64,000 bases of DNA. It comes from Adiantum capillus-veneris. Lineage: Eukaryota > Streptophyta > Polypodiopsida > Polypodiales > Pteridaceae. Positions 1-11,425 of this stretch are shown here, piece after piece. Location: assembly GCA_014529385.2 (NCBI GenBank), contig CM043968.1:11365148-11429147 (forward strand), given 5' to 3'. How positions within the stretch are numbered: position 1 is the first letter of the stretch; each line of letters opens with the position of its first letter. Made by a program: the position numbers and the translations under genes. Below the pieces are notes generated by a model. That model was not told where the DNA came from. It ran no database searches and saw only the letters and a program-made list of their open reading frames with translations.

Positions 1-1509
1 TTTTATATTTTAAGTAATTATGCTTAAAAGGACTATATGGTGATATTTACAGATGCAATATGTGGCATTAAAAAAAGAGAGTAAAATAAATAACAAAAAT
101 GAAATTTAGTTAGCTAAGAAATCGTGTCGACGTCAAGTTCGAAATGGTGATGAACTAGGAAATTGCCGAAAAAGTGAGCAGTCTGATGGTTCGTCTGTGA
201 GTCGGTCAAGTTTTGAGGCGCCCGATCTCCCGTACACCAGAAATAATGGTAATAAAATTGCCAATTTTACGTTACTGGTCACCGTCAAATTGAAGTGAAT
301 GTTATTTTGGAGCTCCCTGCTGTCGTAGTGGATAATCGTTAATGATGCGCGGCCTTTGATGGTTTCCAATTTATCACCGCCTGCTTCAATCTCTCGATGT
401 GAGTCCTGGAAGACTGTGGAATAAAAGCAACAAAAAGTAATCGATCGTAATTTATGACAACTGGGCGGTATTGCGTGCTGTTGGTACACCGATCAAAGAA
501 CAATTTAGTTATATCTTCTCAACCATTGGACTTGCGGCACCCGACCTTTAGAGGGGGGAATGAATGCTTAGGTGTATGTTTTTCTTTCAAAGCTTAATGG
601 GTTGTAGACTAAAGGTAATGGGGTGCGTGACTTTTCTTTTTGTTTAAGACCACTAGGTAATTCCACTATTGGGGGTAAAAAGAGGGGGAATGACCACCCT
701 CCTTAAGCTATCAAAGGGTTAAAGTTGAAAGGAATGCTTCAATGGGTGGCCGGTAATTTTAGAAGGGATATCAAAGGAACCTTGCCACTACTTTTCTAAA
801 GTAGCGTGAAATGGTGTGCATGGGAAAAGAGGAGGGCATCAAGCTCGCAGGCAGAGAAGTTGCACCAAGGAAAGGGATGAGAAGATGGCGACGTCTGTAG
901 GCAGTTTTGGAACTCGATGCAAGAGGGAGAACTCCTCCATGGACCAAGGCGCTCAGATTGATGCCAACTCTACACACTTTGGCGGAGGCCGACCCTCAAG
1001 CATAGATTTGTGTAAGCGGGGCTTCACACGATACTGTTGAAAAGCTTGACTGGGTTGGTTCGTGATAATTTCCTTTGCATAGGAGTCTCTTGACAAGCTT
1101 GAGTTGCCTTTTGAAATTCCACCTCTTCTCGTCTCTTCGCCCTTATTCAAGCTTGGAACCGGTGTTGCTTCTTTCGTCTTTCTTCAATTCTCCACCAAAT
1201 TTATCCCTTTGATACGCTTTCAATGGAACCCGACGTCGCTTCCGAATCATAAAATTTGTCAAAATCTCTTCAACATCGCCTTCTTCAAAATTCATCACTT
1301 GCATGTCTTCACAATTCCACATGAATTAAGTATCAATTGAAATTAAAACTAGCAATACCGAGTCTTGATCGTCGTTAAGCAAATTAAATTGTCGACTTGT
1401 CGATTTGTCGATGGATCACTGATTAGCTTCACCTTGCAGATTTGATATTGCCAATTGAAAAAATCCTCTTCGAAATTGGGATTTAATTGCCGATTTTCTC
1501 GAACCCGAA
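1..1509 (-). mobile_element. Probable internal region of a minus-strand LTR element (partial)
   Basis: This stretch lies immediately downstream, in minus-strand reading, of a tRNA-iMet-type primer site and an LTR-like border at 1523, so it should be the leader and start of the internal region of a retroelement running off the left edge of the window. No reading frame in it shows a gag, protease or RT motif; the short open frames (for example 133-489 minus and 953-1150 minus) look like chance frames. It may be a non-coding, non-autonomous element or a decayed one. The assignment depends only on the primer site. Confidence 0.35.
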
Positions 1510-1521
1510 GCTCTGATACCA
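1510..1521 (-). promoter_or_regulatory. Primer binding site, tRNA-iMet type
   Basis: On the minus strand these bases read TGGTATCAGAGC, the standard plant primer site complementary to the 3' end of initiator tRNA-Met. One base away, on the plus strand, the sequence TGTTGGGAG begins at 1523, so on the minus strand an LTR ends in CCCAACA directly before the primer site, as expected for a copia-like or TRIM/LARD 5' LTR. Confidence 0.6.
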
Positions 1522-1522
1522 C

Positions 1523-2900
1523 TGTTGGGAGTAGAGGGGGGACGGGTTGCTTAAACTATTCAACACATGCTCATAAACATCACATCAACCTGTCCACCTC
1601 TTTTCCCAATTTCCAGGCACACACACACACACCTAAACTATGACACACACACACACAACATAGAATTGACATAGACAAGATTGTAAGAGTGTGTAAGAGA
1701 ATTGTAAGGGATAGAGACTTGATTAGAGAGTACACAATAAATAGAGCATAGCATAAGAGAGTAGAGAAGAAAATTTGCAAAAGAAAGGCCTAAATCTAGC
1801 CCCCAAACTCCACGACACCTTTGTGAGTTTAAGGTGCCAAAATTTAAGGCCCCTCTTTTACAACCACTTCACTTTTGTAAATGATTGAAGCTCATTAGTT
1901 TTTGCATGACCCATAAGGGAAGTTCCTACTACAATTATTTACAAAGCCATAATGGCTTATTGAAATGAAAATCTAAAATAATGTGCGAGTATAAAATGGT
2001 CGAGAGTTATTGCTTGCGTCTCTTCATCAACTCCTCGCATTCCACTCTACAAAATCATCATCATCAACTCAATTAGAAAAATAATTAGTCAACACATAAT
2101 TAGCCATTATGCCAACTATCCCAAATGCATCTAACCATTACAACAGGAGGGTGTCTAGTCTCGTAACAAGGTATCAATATATGCGTTATTATGCACCTTG
2201 AAACAGACATCAATATGGCAAAATTAGTTTTCGACGCGTACTAGGACACAAATATTGACGTATACTTCATTTTTTGTTTCGATGGTTAATATAACGATGC
2301 ATATACCAACGATACAATGCCGACGATTATTTCGACGCTTGTTCTAGGGATTTTTACGTTTAAAATAAGCTTTTGAGTCGTCGGTATTTGTGTCAATTTT
2401 TGCGTGGCATGTTGTAGAGGTAAAATCCACCAGTGCATCGAATGAAAAGACATTTTCCAGTCTCTGACTCTTTGAGAAGAATCCACATTGCATGGCATTG
2501 GCGGCAGATCAAACACACTGTAACATTTCATGGCCTAGTAACTTGTGTGTAGCGGAAAATAGCATAGACATAGTGAGCATTTCATTAGAATAGATTCCTA
2601 ATGACCCTAGCAAGAGTGCTTGGATGGAGAGAGAAACAAAAAACATAAAACCTAGTTAGATAGGCATGAACAATACTTCAAAAGAGAGAGAAACTAAGCT
2701 ATTGACAACAGTTGAGGACCAGATTTACATGGAGCCGGTCCCCCCTCCAAAAGGCTTTGTATTATAGGTTTCCCCCATCAAGGGAGACATTTTATGATAC
2801 AATTCTTTGTGTTCCTTCAATAACTAGCTAGTGCAATGAAGATGGAAACTTCAAGCACTAAGCAAACACTTATATAACACAACATCAATTCTCTCATGGT
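1523..2900. other. LTR-like border followed by anonymous AT-rich DNA
   Basis: The left end (TGTTGGGAG) is probably an LTR terminus of the minus-strand element. I could not find the opposite LTR end, because no matching terminal CA with a target duplication was evident. The stretch includes CA-rich microsatellite tracts at about 1618-1662 and, at about 2240-2400, several CGACG words that recall decayed CACTA subterminal repeats. No gene is supported. Confidence 0.3.
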
Positions 2901-4710
2901 CTCAGACCCAAGACCTCACACACCTTCGAAGATGGTGAGAGCTAGCGGGGTATGGGAGTAGTTTGAGAGGAAGAAGGAGTAGTCTTACGAGAAAGAATTA
3001 TATCTTCTCACATAATCACTCTAAAAGCTTAGCATAGCTTAGTAATTAGCATGGTAGAGTAGATGAGCATGCATTGAAGCTTGGCTCTTGGTTGGATTTT
3101 CATCACAAAGCCAAGGGTTGTTGGTGTAGGCCTCCCTTCTCACAAGCTTGGAGTAGATGATGAGCTTTCCATTAAAACTTGAGAAGGAGAGAGAGAGAGT
3201 CTTCTTGCTTCACACATGAGATTGTGTGAGTGTGTGTGTGATAATGCCTTTGAAAAATCAACCCCCTCTCTCTCTTGGTCGACCCCTCTTGCTGGCTTCC
3301 CATTCAACCTCTTCAAGCTTAGTCAATAGGGTTTAAGAAGCATAAGTGATAGCCTTGTGACATTTGTCCCCCCTTCCCCTTTGTGAGAGCTTTAGGTAAT
3401 TAAATAATGCAACTAAGATCTCATTAGACCCCTTTGTCTTCTGGCCAATAGGAAGTAGGCAAGCCATTGGGCTATTGAATTCTCATTAGACCCCTTGGGA
3501 GACTGTCCAATAGTTTTCTAGAGAGCTTAATTCTTATTGGTTCTTAAATGAATTATACTAGATTTACTCTAGCCTAATTCTCATTGGTCCACCTCTATGG
3601 TCATCCAATAGGATTTGAGTGCACCTTGTGGGCAACTGGACTAGGGAGCTGACATGTGTCCCCTATTCCCTTTATGTAAAGGGAGCCTATGAGTGTGTGT
3701 GTGTGTTTCTGTTACCAGCGGCTAACGCAGGCTACACCGGTTATGCATCAAGCGGGAGATATGCTATGGTTGTGCATAATATTTCCAATTCACTTTGTAT
3801 AAGTCTTGGGCTCATTGGGATATGCTAGTTAGAGGGCTCAAGCTTAAACCCATAGTAGAAGGGATTGTGGTAAAGGAAGACTTTATGCAAGGAGGCTTTA
3901 AAAGGAAGACTTTATGTAAAGAGGCTTCATTCTTGAGTATCCACTCTGAGGATCCACATTTGAGAGCTCTCTCTCTCTTGAGTGTTCAATCTATGGCCTA
4001 GCCTTGAGCTTAATGCCCATGCTTAAGAGGCTAGTACTAATCCATTGTAATTATAGAAGCTTGATTAATCTAATCCCTATTTTACTCATTAGTCTTATCT
4101 TCTCTACATTTCATTATGTCATGAGGTAGTATTACACTCTCACTATTCTAGATTTGAGAGAGGTATGTACTTCTTGCTTGATCTTAATTCTCTTCTTCCC
4201 TAAGTATTTCAATTAGTTGATTAATTCTCTAATTCTTTAGATTAGTGTAGGGTGTGTGCACTCTTGGTCATGTCATTAGAGTTTGTGCTTAATTGTGTGC
4301 TTAAGTGTGTGAAGGTTTAAGATCCTTGAGCTCAATGCCACTTGTGTGTGATGTGATTAGAGTACCTTGGTTGGAATGTGATGATTGGGAAAGCCAACTT
4401 CAATGCAATTAGTGCGTGCTTTGATCATGGATGCTTGTGTTGACTGTGTTCTTGTGACTTCATAAGATTGGCAAGTCTGACTTCGATGGACTTGATGTGT
4501 GTAGGAGTTGATTGATTAGTGATTAGAGTATGTTTAGAGTTAGTCTTGCCATGGCTAATCTCTACTTGCGTTGGTGAGGTATTCTCTTGAATCCTCTATT
4601 TCTATTCATCCAATGCTCGTGCTTCCATGCCCTAGCCGGGTTGCCGATCCACGGATTTGATAATTTTGTGTAGGTTGCGATTAGGTTGTTGCTACAACGC
4701 CTCCCTACAT
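2900..4710 (+). mobile_element. 5' LTR (right part) of gypsy-like element 1; start unresolved
   Basis: The right border is clear: the sequence ends CCTCCCTACA at 4710 and a tRNA-Asp-like primer site follows two bases later. The last 150 bases resemble the end of the LTR at 9317 (shared wording around CCTAGCCG and GATAATTTTGT), so the two belong to related families. The upstream part contains imperfect repeats of the type CTCATT-AGACCCCTT (3420-3500), typical of a U3 region. The true left end could not be fixed; a candidate TGTAGG occurs near 3125. Confidence 0.45.
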
Positions 4711-4989
4711 TTGGTGCCGTTGGTGGGGATCGATAACCTAAGCTAGTGAGTTTAGGATGTTTAGAATAGAGTAATTTGTCTACTAATTTCATTGGTTTTT
4801 GTGTGTGTGTAACTCAATTTTGGTTTGATTTGATGATGTTGTGCAAGTAATTGATGCTAATGTTGAGTTATGAATACCCCAAACCCCCAATTCCACTCCC
4901 AATTTCACTAATTTCATACTAACCCTTGCTAATTTTGGTTCATTTTCGTGCTAATTGTACTAATTTCATGCTAATTTTTACTAATTTTT
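4711..4989 (+). other. Untranslated leader of element 1, part 1
   Basis: AT-rich, non-coding sequence with repeated CTAATTTCA and CTAATTTT words. The same style of leader follows the primer site of the element at 9320, which supports a shared family. It is interrupted at 4990 by a solo LTR and appears to resume at 7556. Confidence 0.45.
4713..4730 (+). promoter_or_regulatory. Primer binding site of gypsy-like element 1
   Basis: TGGTGCCGTTGGTGGGGA matches the reverse complement of the plant tRNA-Asp 3' end at about 15 of 18 positions. It sits two bases after the LTR end at 4710. This primer usage is characteristic of several plant Ty3/gypsy lineages such as Athila. Confidence 0.6.
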
Positions 4990-5073
4990 TGTTAGGAAAT
5001 AAGATGTAGCTAAATAGATAATTGAGTAGATTACTTAATGGAGAGAGACAGATTTACATACACGAGATTATAG

Positions 5074-5076
<3 letters not shown>

Positions 5077-5136
<60 letters not shown>
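5077..5136. repeat. AG dinucleotide microsatellite
   Basis: Thirty uninterrupted AG units inside the U5 part of the minus-strand solo LTR. Frames through it give artefactual Leu-Ser repeats. Confidence 0.97.
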
Positions 5137-5140
<4 letters not shown>

Positions 5141-5340
5141 CACGATATACGTGGTTCACCCAATGTGGGCTACGTCCACGGGAAAGTAGCCACTCAATGG
5201 CTTTAGTACTTGAAAACAAGAAGTAGTTTACAAAGGGATTATACCCTTTTGGAGCTCCCACCTTGCTTCACTCTCACTACCTCACACCCACCTTGATGCA
5301 TCAACTTCACACTATGAAATGTGTGTAGAAATGGCCTCCT

Positions 5341-5346
5341 TTTATA
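5341..5346 (-). promoter_or_regulatory. TATA box of the solo LTR
   Basis: On the minus strand the context is CCTATAAAAGGAGG, a good plant TATA box, placed upstream of the U5-like sequence and directing transcription leftward. Confidence 0.45.
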
Positions 5347-5604
5347 GGCCAAAAGGGCTGCCCTCTCTTATGAGAGGCAGCCATGTGTAGCCGCCCTTAT
5401 GTGAATAAGTCCAAACTGGACCCTCCAATCCGCCCATGTGTGGCCGCCCTTGTGTAGACAAATCCGCTTTTGAATTCGGCCACTGGCCACCGGCCATTTA
5501 CTATCGGCCAGCGGCCAACCGATCGGTCGTTTTCCGACCACTTTCCGGCCGCCGTCCGGCCATAATATTCAGGCAAAGGAAAAAAAAAAAGTCTTGGGGG
5601 CTTC

Positions 5605-5860
5605 TGTTGGGTTCAAGCCCTTGTCGATCAGCCCGTGGGAAAAGCCTCTTATAGTCATGCAGTAGAGATCCAGTTTGCATGGGCTTTAATGGCTTTATAT
5701 ACAATGTAAGGTTTTACAATCAAAGATTGAGAATAGCGTTTTTTTTTGTTTGTCGAGTAGCTCTCTCTTCTCATCTCGTTCTTCTTCTTTCTCTGCACAC
5801 TACACCTCTAGCCATGGATCCTCACCGCTTGCATCCTCCATAGCCGCTGCAACCCCAACA
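5605..5860 (+). repeat. TRIM 5' LTR
   Basis: It starts TGTTGGGTTC and ends GCAACCCCAACA, followed by CG and the primer site. It contains a pyrimidine-rich CTCTTCTCATCTCG tract shared with the 3' copy. Confidence 0.9.
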
Positions 5861-5862
5861 CG

Positions 5863-5874
5863 TGGTATCAGAGC
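5863..5874 (+). promoter_or_regulatory. TRIM primer binding site
   Basis: TGGTATCAGAGC, complementary to initiator tRNA-Met, two bases after the 5' LTR end. Confidence 0.9.
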
Positions 5875-5889
5875 ATCAGGCTCTCAGGA

Positions 5890-6290
5890 GGGCAAGGAAA
5901 GGCGTAGCATATCAAGACGCTCAGTGCTGTAGTGGCTGCCCTAGGCAAGGTGGACCTCATCACAGGTAGGTGCTTCTGCGGGCATCTCAAAATGCAAGAG
6001 AACTCGGCACTTGCAGTGACAACTTAGCATGCCATTTTTGGAGCAATGCGCAGTGTCAGAGACAACCCTAGGCGGTGCCTCCAACAGCATATCAAAACGC
6101 TGCATCTGGGGGGCTAGGCCAGGTCGCAAGCTCAACTTGTCAGTGAAAATAGCATCTCAAAACACCACTGTAGAAGGCAACAATAAATACTCCACGGTTT
6201 TGCTAGCATCTCAAAACGCCACAGCAGTTCTACTAGGCTAGTTGGCAACAAAATTTGGCAGTTTTGTGAGCATATAAAAAGGCTGCATAA
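5890..6290. repeat. Degenerate GCATCTCAAAACGC repeats inside the TRIM
   Basis: Six related words occur at intervals of roughly 55-100 bp: near 5907, 5980, 6085, 6150, 6207 and 6270 (variants GCATATCAAGACGC, GCATCTCAAAATGC, GCATATCAAAACGC, GCATCTCAAAACAC, GCATCTCAAAACGC, GCATATAAAAAGGC). They fill much of the first part of the non-coding interior. Role unknown. Confidence 0.7.
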
Positions 6291-7090
6291 ATCTACAGTT
6301 TCAAACATTGTTAGGCAACATTCGGCAATTGTGCACTCTGTATAACTTTTCAAAACCCATTATTATTTCTCAGTGAGTTGCCGAGGACGATTCTCAAAAC
6401 GGCCTTGTCAATAAAGGTGAATGTAGCCTTCAAGGTGACTCTTAGCAAAGTGGTGGTGATCTCGTTGGTTTTGCACGTGATCAATTTAGAGTACACAGAG
6501 ATACTCCGTCTGGTTTTTAGTGTGCAACATGTCCAAAAGCACATGCTTTTTTTTTTGGTTGCTCGGAATGGCATGCACTTGCATGTATCCATTTTTCAAT
6601 GACAGTATCCAAAGCTTCACATTGGATATGCATGCCATATATGACCAATTTTGTGGCTTTTCTTGTCAATCGGATAAAGCTATCAATGAGGCAAGCGATT
6701 AAGAACATGAATATCTGGTTTTAGAATGCAATACAAGATTTGTCATAGATTTGTCCTTTTTGTCTATTGTCAAAACAATCATATGTTTTTCAGTCAAAGC
6801 CTTGTTTTCTTCATCATATGTCAGTCATGCCATAATAACAAAACTTTGTACTGGTTATAGACACTGCCAACACATATGAGTGGTAAGAACTCCCCATTTT
6901 TCTCAGTTCTCAGCCTATTTTTCTCAGCCTACACCCTATCTATTCAAGGGGGGGTTACTCACCTAGCACCAGGTTATGGATACACCATAAATCCTTGGTT
7001 ATGAGAAAACCTAAAACTCACGGTTGACAAGTACACCAAAAACTTGAGGTATCATGAGTTGCTTGTCGACTTCGGGCTTGAGGGGGGGAT

Positions 7091-7361
7091 TGTTGGGTTC
7101 AAGCCCTTGTCGGTCAGCCCGTGGGAGAAGCCTCTTATAGGCATGTAGTAGAGATTCAGTTACAAGTCCAGTTTGCATGGGCTTTAATGGCTTTATATGC
7201 AATGTAAGGTTTTACAATCAAAGATTAAGAATATCATATTTTTTTTGTGTGTGTCGAGTAGCTTTCTCTTCTCATCTCGTTCTTCTTCTTTCTCTTCACG
7301 CTGCACCTCTAGCCATGGATCCTCACCGCTTGCATCCTCCATAGCCATTGCAACCCCAACA
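7091..7361 (+). repeat. TRIM 3' LTR
   Basis: It is preceded by a G-rich polypurine tract, starts TGTTGGGTTC and ends CCCCAACA, followed directly by the GCTTC target duplication. Confidence 0.9.
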
Positions 7362-7555
7362 GCTTCCACCCCCGAGGCCCCTAAAGTTGCCCCTGATTTT
7401 TGGCCATGAAAATTTTGGTTTTTAGCGAGTGATTTTTATTTATTGTGAGTGATTTTCCTTCACGCACGATGGCTTCTCCTCATAATGGGGACCTTACAAA
7501 TGTGCGCTTTTACCACAGAAAATTACAAGAGGTAAATCAGGCTCCATACTTAACA

Positions 7556-8394
7556 TTTTTGACTAACTTTGCTAATCTAACCGCTAACATTGAAGTGTAA
7601 TGTATGTAAAATCCCCTTTTTAGAGGTGGAATCATCACTCTAATCAAGTTAATTGTACTAATTTATGCTTAATTTGATAATTTGAGTGTTTGAGTTTTGG
7701 CCTACAATGGTCAATTTTTGGGCTGATTTGACACTTGCGTGTGCAACGATGCGTCTTCACGTGGAGCAAAGAAATAGCTTGGAGTGTGATTACGATGTAA
7801 GTGCACTCACTTGCTTATGTCAATTCTTGATTGATTGATGTGGTTTAATGTTGCTAATTATTTGGTAAAATTAGGTGTGTAATTCAATTGACCTACACTT
7901 TGCACCTAATTTGATTCACTTGGAATGAAATTGATGGTCAAATTTTGACTAATGAACCTTGTGTATCAAAATGATGCTTAATTCTGATCAAGAATTCATA
8001 TGTGTGCATAAAAATCATTGTGTGTATAATGCACCAAAGAGGAAAAAAACTGTCAAAAAATTCAAGTGTGTATACCTAATCTTGAACGTGTGCATGCATA
8101 TAAAGTGATGGAATTGATAGTATGAGTATGCAATCATGTAATTGATGTGTATGCTAGTCTAATTCAATCATTGGATAAGCCTAATTGCCAAAAATTTGGG
8201 CAAAAATTGAGTGTGTGTGCCTATCCAAGGCCACTTGATTTTCAATCATTGATGGTAATTAATGAAAATCTAGTATTAGTGCTCATTAAAACTGTGGGAA
8301 TTTTCTCCAAGAGAGCTTGTTTTTTTAATTAAAAAAAACAAGATTCAATAAATACACACACACTCTGGTGCAACCCCTATCCTTGTCCTTGGAT
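7556..8394 (+). other. Untranslated leader of element 1, part 2
   Basis: After the solo LTR the CTAATTT-style leader resumes (GACTAACTTTGCTAATCTAACC). A phrase near 8050 (AAAACTGTCAAAAAATTCAAG plus GTGTGTATACCTAA) matches one near 10115-10150 in the leader of element 2. No coding frame is seen. The element is presumably truncated by element 2. Confidence 0.4.
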
Positions 8395-9317
8395 CTGTTA
8401 ACTGAGCCAACGCTAGTTAACAGAAGCTGCTAAAGACCAAAGACGTACAAATGCACATCAAGGATTAATCCAAAGAAGCGTAAAGATTGGAGTTACATAT
8501 TTTTCACATTTTCCCAAAACGGTCACATATTGTAAATTCCGGATTTATTTCAAGCCATTGTAATATTTCTAATGTGTTACGGGCTCAATGGGAGTTCCAA
8601 GCTGTAAAGAATAGGTCAGTTACTGTGCCTAGGTAGCAGATTCAGTAAGTGGTGGAGCCCTAAAGGCCTTGGGTACCCGGACATTGCTTATTTTTACCCT
8701 AGGTACATAAGGCAGTGTGTAAAAGAAATTAGGGTTCTCAAGCTCATTTATTGAGAGCACTCTTTGGGGAGAGCTCTTGAGGTGTGTGGCTATGGAGTCC
8801 TTGAGATTCTCCTTGCTCATGAGACTTGATTAACACTAATCAATGATTCATTCTCTTTCACTATGCCTTTCTCTTACTTCTTATGATTGCCTATGATGCT
8901 TAGATTAACTAGATCTTAACTAATTAGTGGTTAATCCCTCTCTAATCTTGTATGATTGCCCTCTTTTGCTTGTGTGTGCATGTAGGTTTGATTGGAGTGT
9001 GATGCTCGATAGATCTATGTGTGTGTGCTTGCGATTGATGTGTTGCATGATAGGATTAGTGTTGTGTGCGTCTTGCAATCGTAGTGTGTGTGATTGGGTT
9101 GATTAGAGGTGAAGAGAAGTGGATGTGGAGATTGTCCTTCATTGCGGCTTAGCTCCTCCATGGGCTGAAAAGCCACCTCGTAGAGTTAACCATTTGTGTT
9201 GCCACAACTAGCTTACTAACCATGTGAGTGTTTCCATGGCCTAGCCGCGTAGCTCATCCCTCCGGATTGATAATTTTGTTGGTCATTGGAGCTATTGCAA
9301 CAATGGGGACCCCAACA
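8395..9317 (+). mobile_element. 5' LTR of element 2 (left end tentative)
   Basis: The right end is firm: GGGGACCCCAACA ends at 9317 and a tRNA-Asp-like primer site follows. A fragment of the same LTR end, primer site and leader start recurs at 22750-22911. The left end is a guess: TGTTAACTGAGCC at 8395 pairs with the terminal AACA. Within the LTR, 8740-8800 is rich in GAGAGCTCTTGAG words. Confidence 0.5.
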
Positions 9318-9319
9318 TT

Positions 9320-9337
9320 TGGCGCCGCTACTGGGGA
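9320..9337 (+). promoter_or_regulatory. Primer binding site of element 2
   Basis: TGGCGCCGCTACTGGGGA, 15 of 18 positions matching the complement of plant tRNA-Asp, two bases after the LTR end. Confidence 0.7.
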
Positions 9338-10900
9338 CGATGGCCTACGCTAATGTAATTGTGGCATAAACGAATGCGTTCCCTCACTAATTTCACTTGT
9401 GTGTTTATGTTTTTGTTGATTTTGAATGTGTGTGCATGAAACAATGTGTTCATAATTCCCTAATGTGTTACCATATCTTGCCAATTGTGTGTTTAGACAC
9501 TCTAATTTCACACTAACCCCTTGATAATTTGACTAATTTTTGCTAACTTACTAATTTGCTATGAAGGATTGGAGCATTCGACCATTCAATTGATCTTCAA
9601 TGGAAGGGTAATTAAGGTGGTATTCTCAACCTCCCTAGAATCTAAGGATGTGTAGAATTGTGTAGAAATCCCACCATGATGCAGTGTAATGTTGATGCAA
9701 TGTAATGCTATGCTATGTCGATGCAATGCAATGTTGATGTTATGGATTGAAAATATTTGCGATAATTCATTTTCACGTCGTAATGCCAAATTTTTTAAGA
9801 ATTGGTGGCGTATATATTTGACAAGTTTCAATTGCTAATTGGTGATTGTAGGTTGCTAATTGGGTGTCTAATTGAGTTATTTGCATGCTTGGATGGTCAA
9901 TTTCAAATGTGCGTGCATTCTAATTGAGTGTGTATGCCTAATTTTAGGTGTGTGTGCACTATTTTGCCCATGTTTGTGACCGTAAAAATCAATGTGAATT
10001 ATGATTTTTCAATTGTGATGATTGATTTGTGTTGTGTTCATGCCCAACTAATGATTTGTGAAGTCATGTTGCAAATTCGACAAATTTAACCCTTTTGTGT
10101 GCGCACCTAAAGATTTGTAAAAACTGTCAATTTTTTAGTGTGTGTGCCTAAAAAAGTGTTTAATTTGCATGGTTAATTCTGCGTTTTTGTGCTCAAAACA
10201 GGGATTTACACACTCTCACCAAAATTCATAAAAAGCTACGAAAAAGCATAAAAATCATAAATTGATCGAAAAAAATAAAAAAAATTTATAAAAACTCAAA
10301 GAATATAAAAAAAAAAAATCACAAAAAAATTCTGTAAAAATTAGAACTTTCTAAAAAAAAGCGTAAATAATCATAAAAATACCAAAATTTTAGAAAATAC
10401 AATTTTTTAAATAAAAAATAATAAAAATAGAAAGGAAGTCATCGAAAGAGCCTGTAAAAGATAGAGAGAGCCTGAAAAAGACAAAACAAGCTTGAAAAAA
10501 GGTAGAATTAGCAAAAAGGCACTGTCATAAAAAATAAAACGCTGAGCAAACACCGCAAACCGAGCACACTGCGCAAAGCGAACCAGATCAGTTGAAAAAA
10601 GCGAGCAAAACGACCAATTCGAAGCAGTAGAAGGGCAAACAAAATTAAAAATTTTTTGCATGCGAGAAACGAGCAGGTGCAAGTGTAGCAGTGCAAATTA
10701 GATTCCAATCGAATGAACAGGGGTAGAACTTGCATACGATTGCACATTAGGCTAGTACGAGCGGAAAAAATCTTGCTAATCAATACCAGAATCTGCCAAT
10801 TGACAGTTTTTGTGGATTAAGCCAACAAGGACTCAAATCGAGCCGAGAATTCAAGTACAGCAGAGCAAGCTAGTAGCGGTGGCAACACATGCACAATTGC
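9338..10900 (+). other. AT-rich untranslated leader of element 2
   Basis: About 1.5 kb of non-coding sequence with CTAATTT repeats, ATGCAATG-rich repeats at 9675-9740 and an A-rich tract with many AAAAATCATAAA words at 10220-10420. Minus-strand frames here are chance frames in A-rich DNA. Confidence 0.5.
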
Positions 10901-11380
10901 AACAGAGCAGATTTTATAGCTATATGGCTACAATGGAGACAAAGTCTTGTATGCAGATACAGAAGGCCATAGATACTTGGTGAGCAGTAAAAGCAACACA
11001 GGAGCCAAGATCCTGTTGATGAGAGTAAAGTGCAGATAGAAGTGCAAAAAATGAACCCAAGTGGTTATCCAGAAATTTGCACAAGCCAACAAAACATACA
11101 GTAGGTGCATATGCAATCAGGATCATTGTACATGGATTACGGTGGCCGGATCTATAATTGAGAACCAGAATTGCAAAATCTAACAGATCAACCAATTGAA
11201 GCCAATCTAATTCTAGAACCAAGCCAAAGACGGTACAAAGGTCAAGATGGAGCAATCTACAACTTAGTGCTCAGTGTTTTGAAAGAAGATGCCGACAACT
11301 TGGCAAGCATAGAAACAAAAACTTCTCAGATAGAGCTTGACATGACATAACCAATTGAAATATCACCAGTCATGGCATAT

Positions 11381-11425
11381 TGCTCATATTGTGGATGAAA
11401 AGGTGGACATTTTTCTGAAGATTGT
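11381..11425 (+). pseudogene. CCHC zinc-knuckle remnant
   Basis: Reading from 11381, the residues are C-S-Y-C-G-stop-K-G-G-H-F-S-E-D-C, giving Cys-x2-Cys-x5-His-x4-Cys. The usual retroviral knuckle has four residues before His, and the stop is probably a mutated Trp codon. This is nucleic-acid-binding nucleocapsid sequence, now broken. Confidence 0.6.

Larger units (their letters stand above)
5605..7361 (+). mobile_element. TRIM (small non-autonomous LTR retrotransposon)
   Basis: A complete small LTR element. The LTRs are 5605-5860 (about 256 bp) and 7091-7361 (about 271 bp), begin TGTTGGGTTC and end CCCCAACA. The target duplication GCTTC is perfect at 5600-5604 and 7362-7366. A tRNA-iMet primer site (TGGTATCAGAGC) lies at 5863-5874 and a polypurine tract (GAGGGGGGGAT) ends at 7090. 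The 1.23-kb internal region has no gag or pol motif, so it would need enzymes from another element to move. The 3' LTR has about 15 extra bases near 7160 that the 5' LTR lacks, plus several substitutions. Confidence 0.9.
4990..7555 (-). mobile_element. Solo copia-type LTR, minus strand, split by a TRIM
   Basis: The boundaries are TGTTA at 4990 and TAACA at 7555, a perfect 5-bp terminal inverted repeat, flanked by TTTTT on both sides (4985-4989 and 7556-7560) as a possible but low-complexity target duplication. Removing the nested TRIM and its duplication gives an LTR of about 804 bp. On the minus strand it has a TATAAA at about 5341-5346 and, near its end, the CCGTGGACGTAG and GAACCACGTA wording common in the U5 of plant copia LTRs. 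No primer site or internal domain adjoins it, so it is a solo LTR left by LTR-LTR recombination. Confidence 0.6.
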
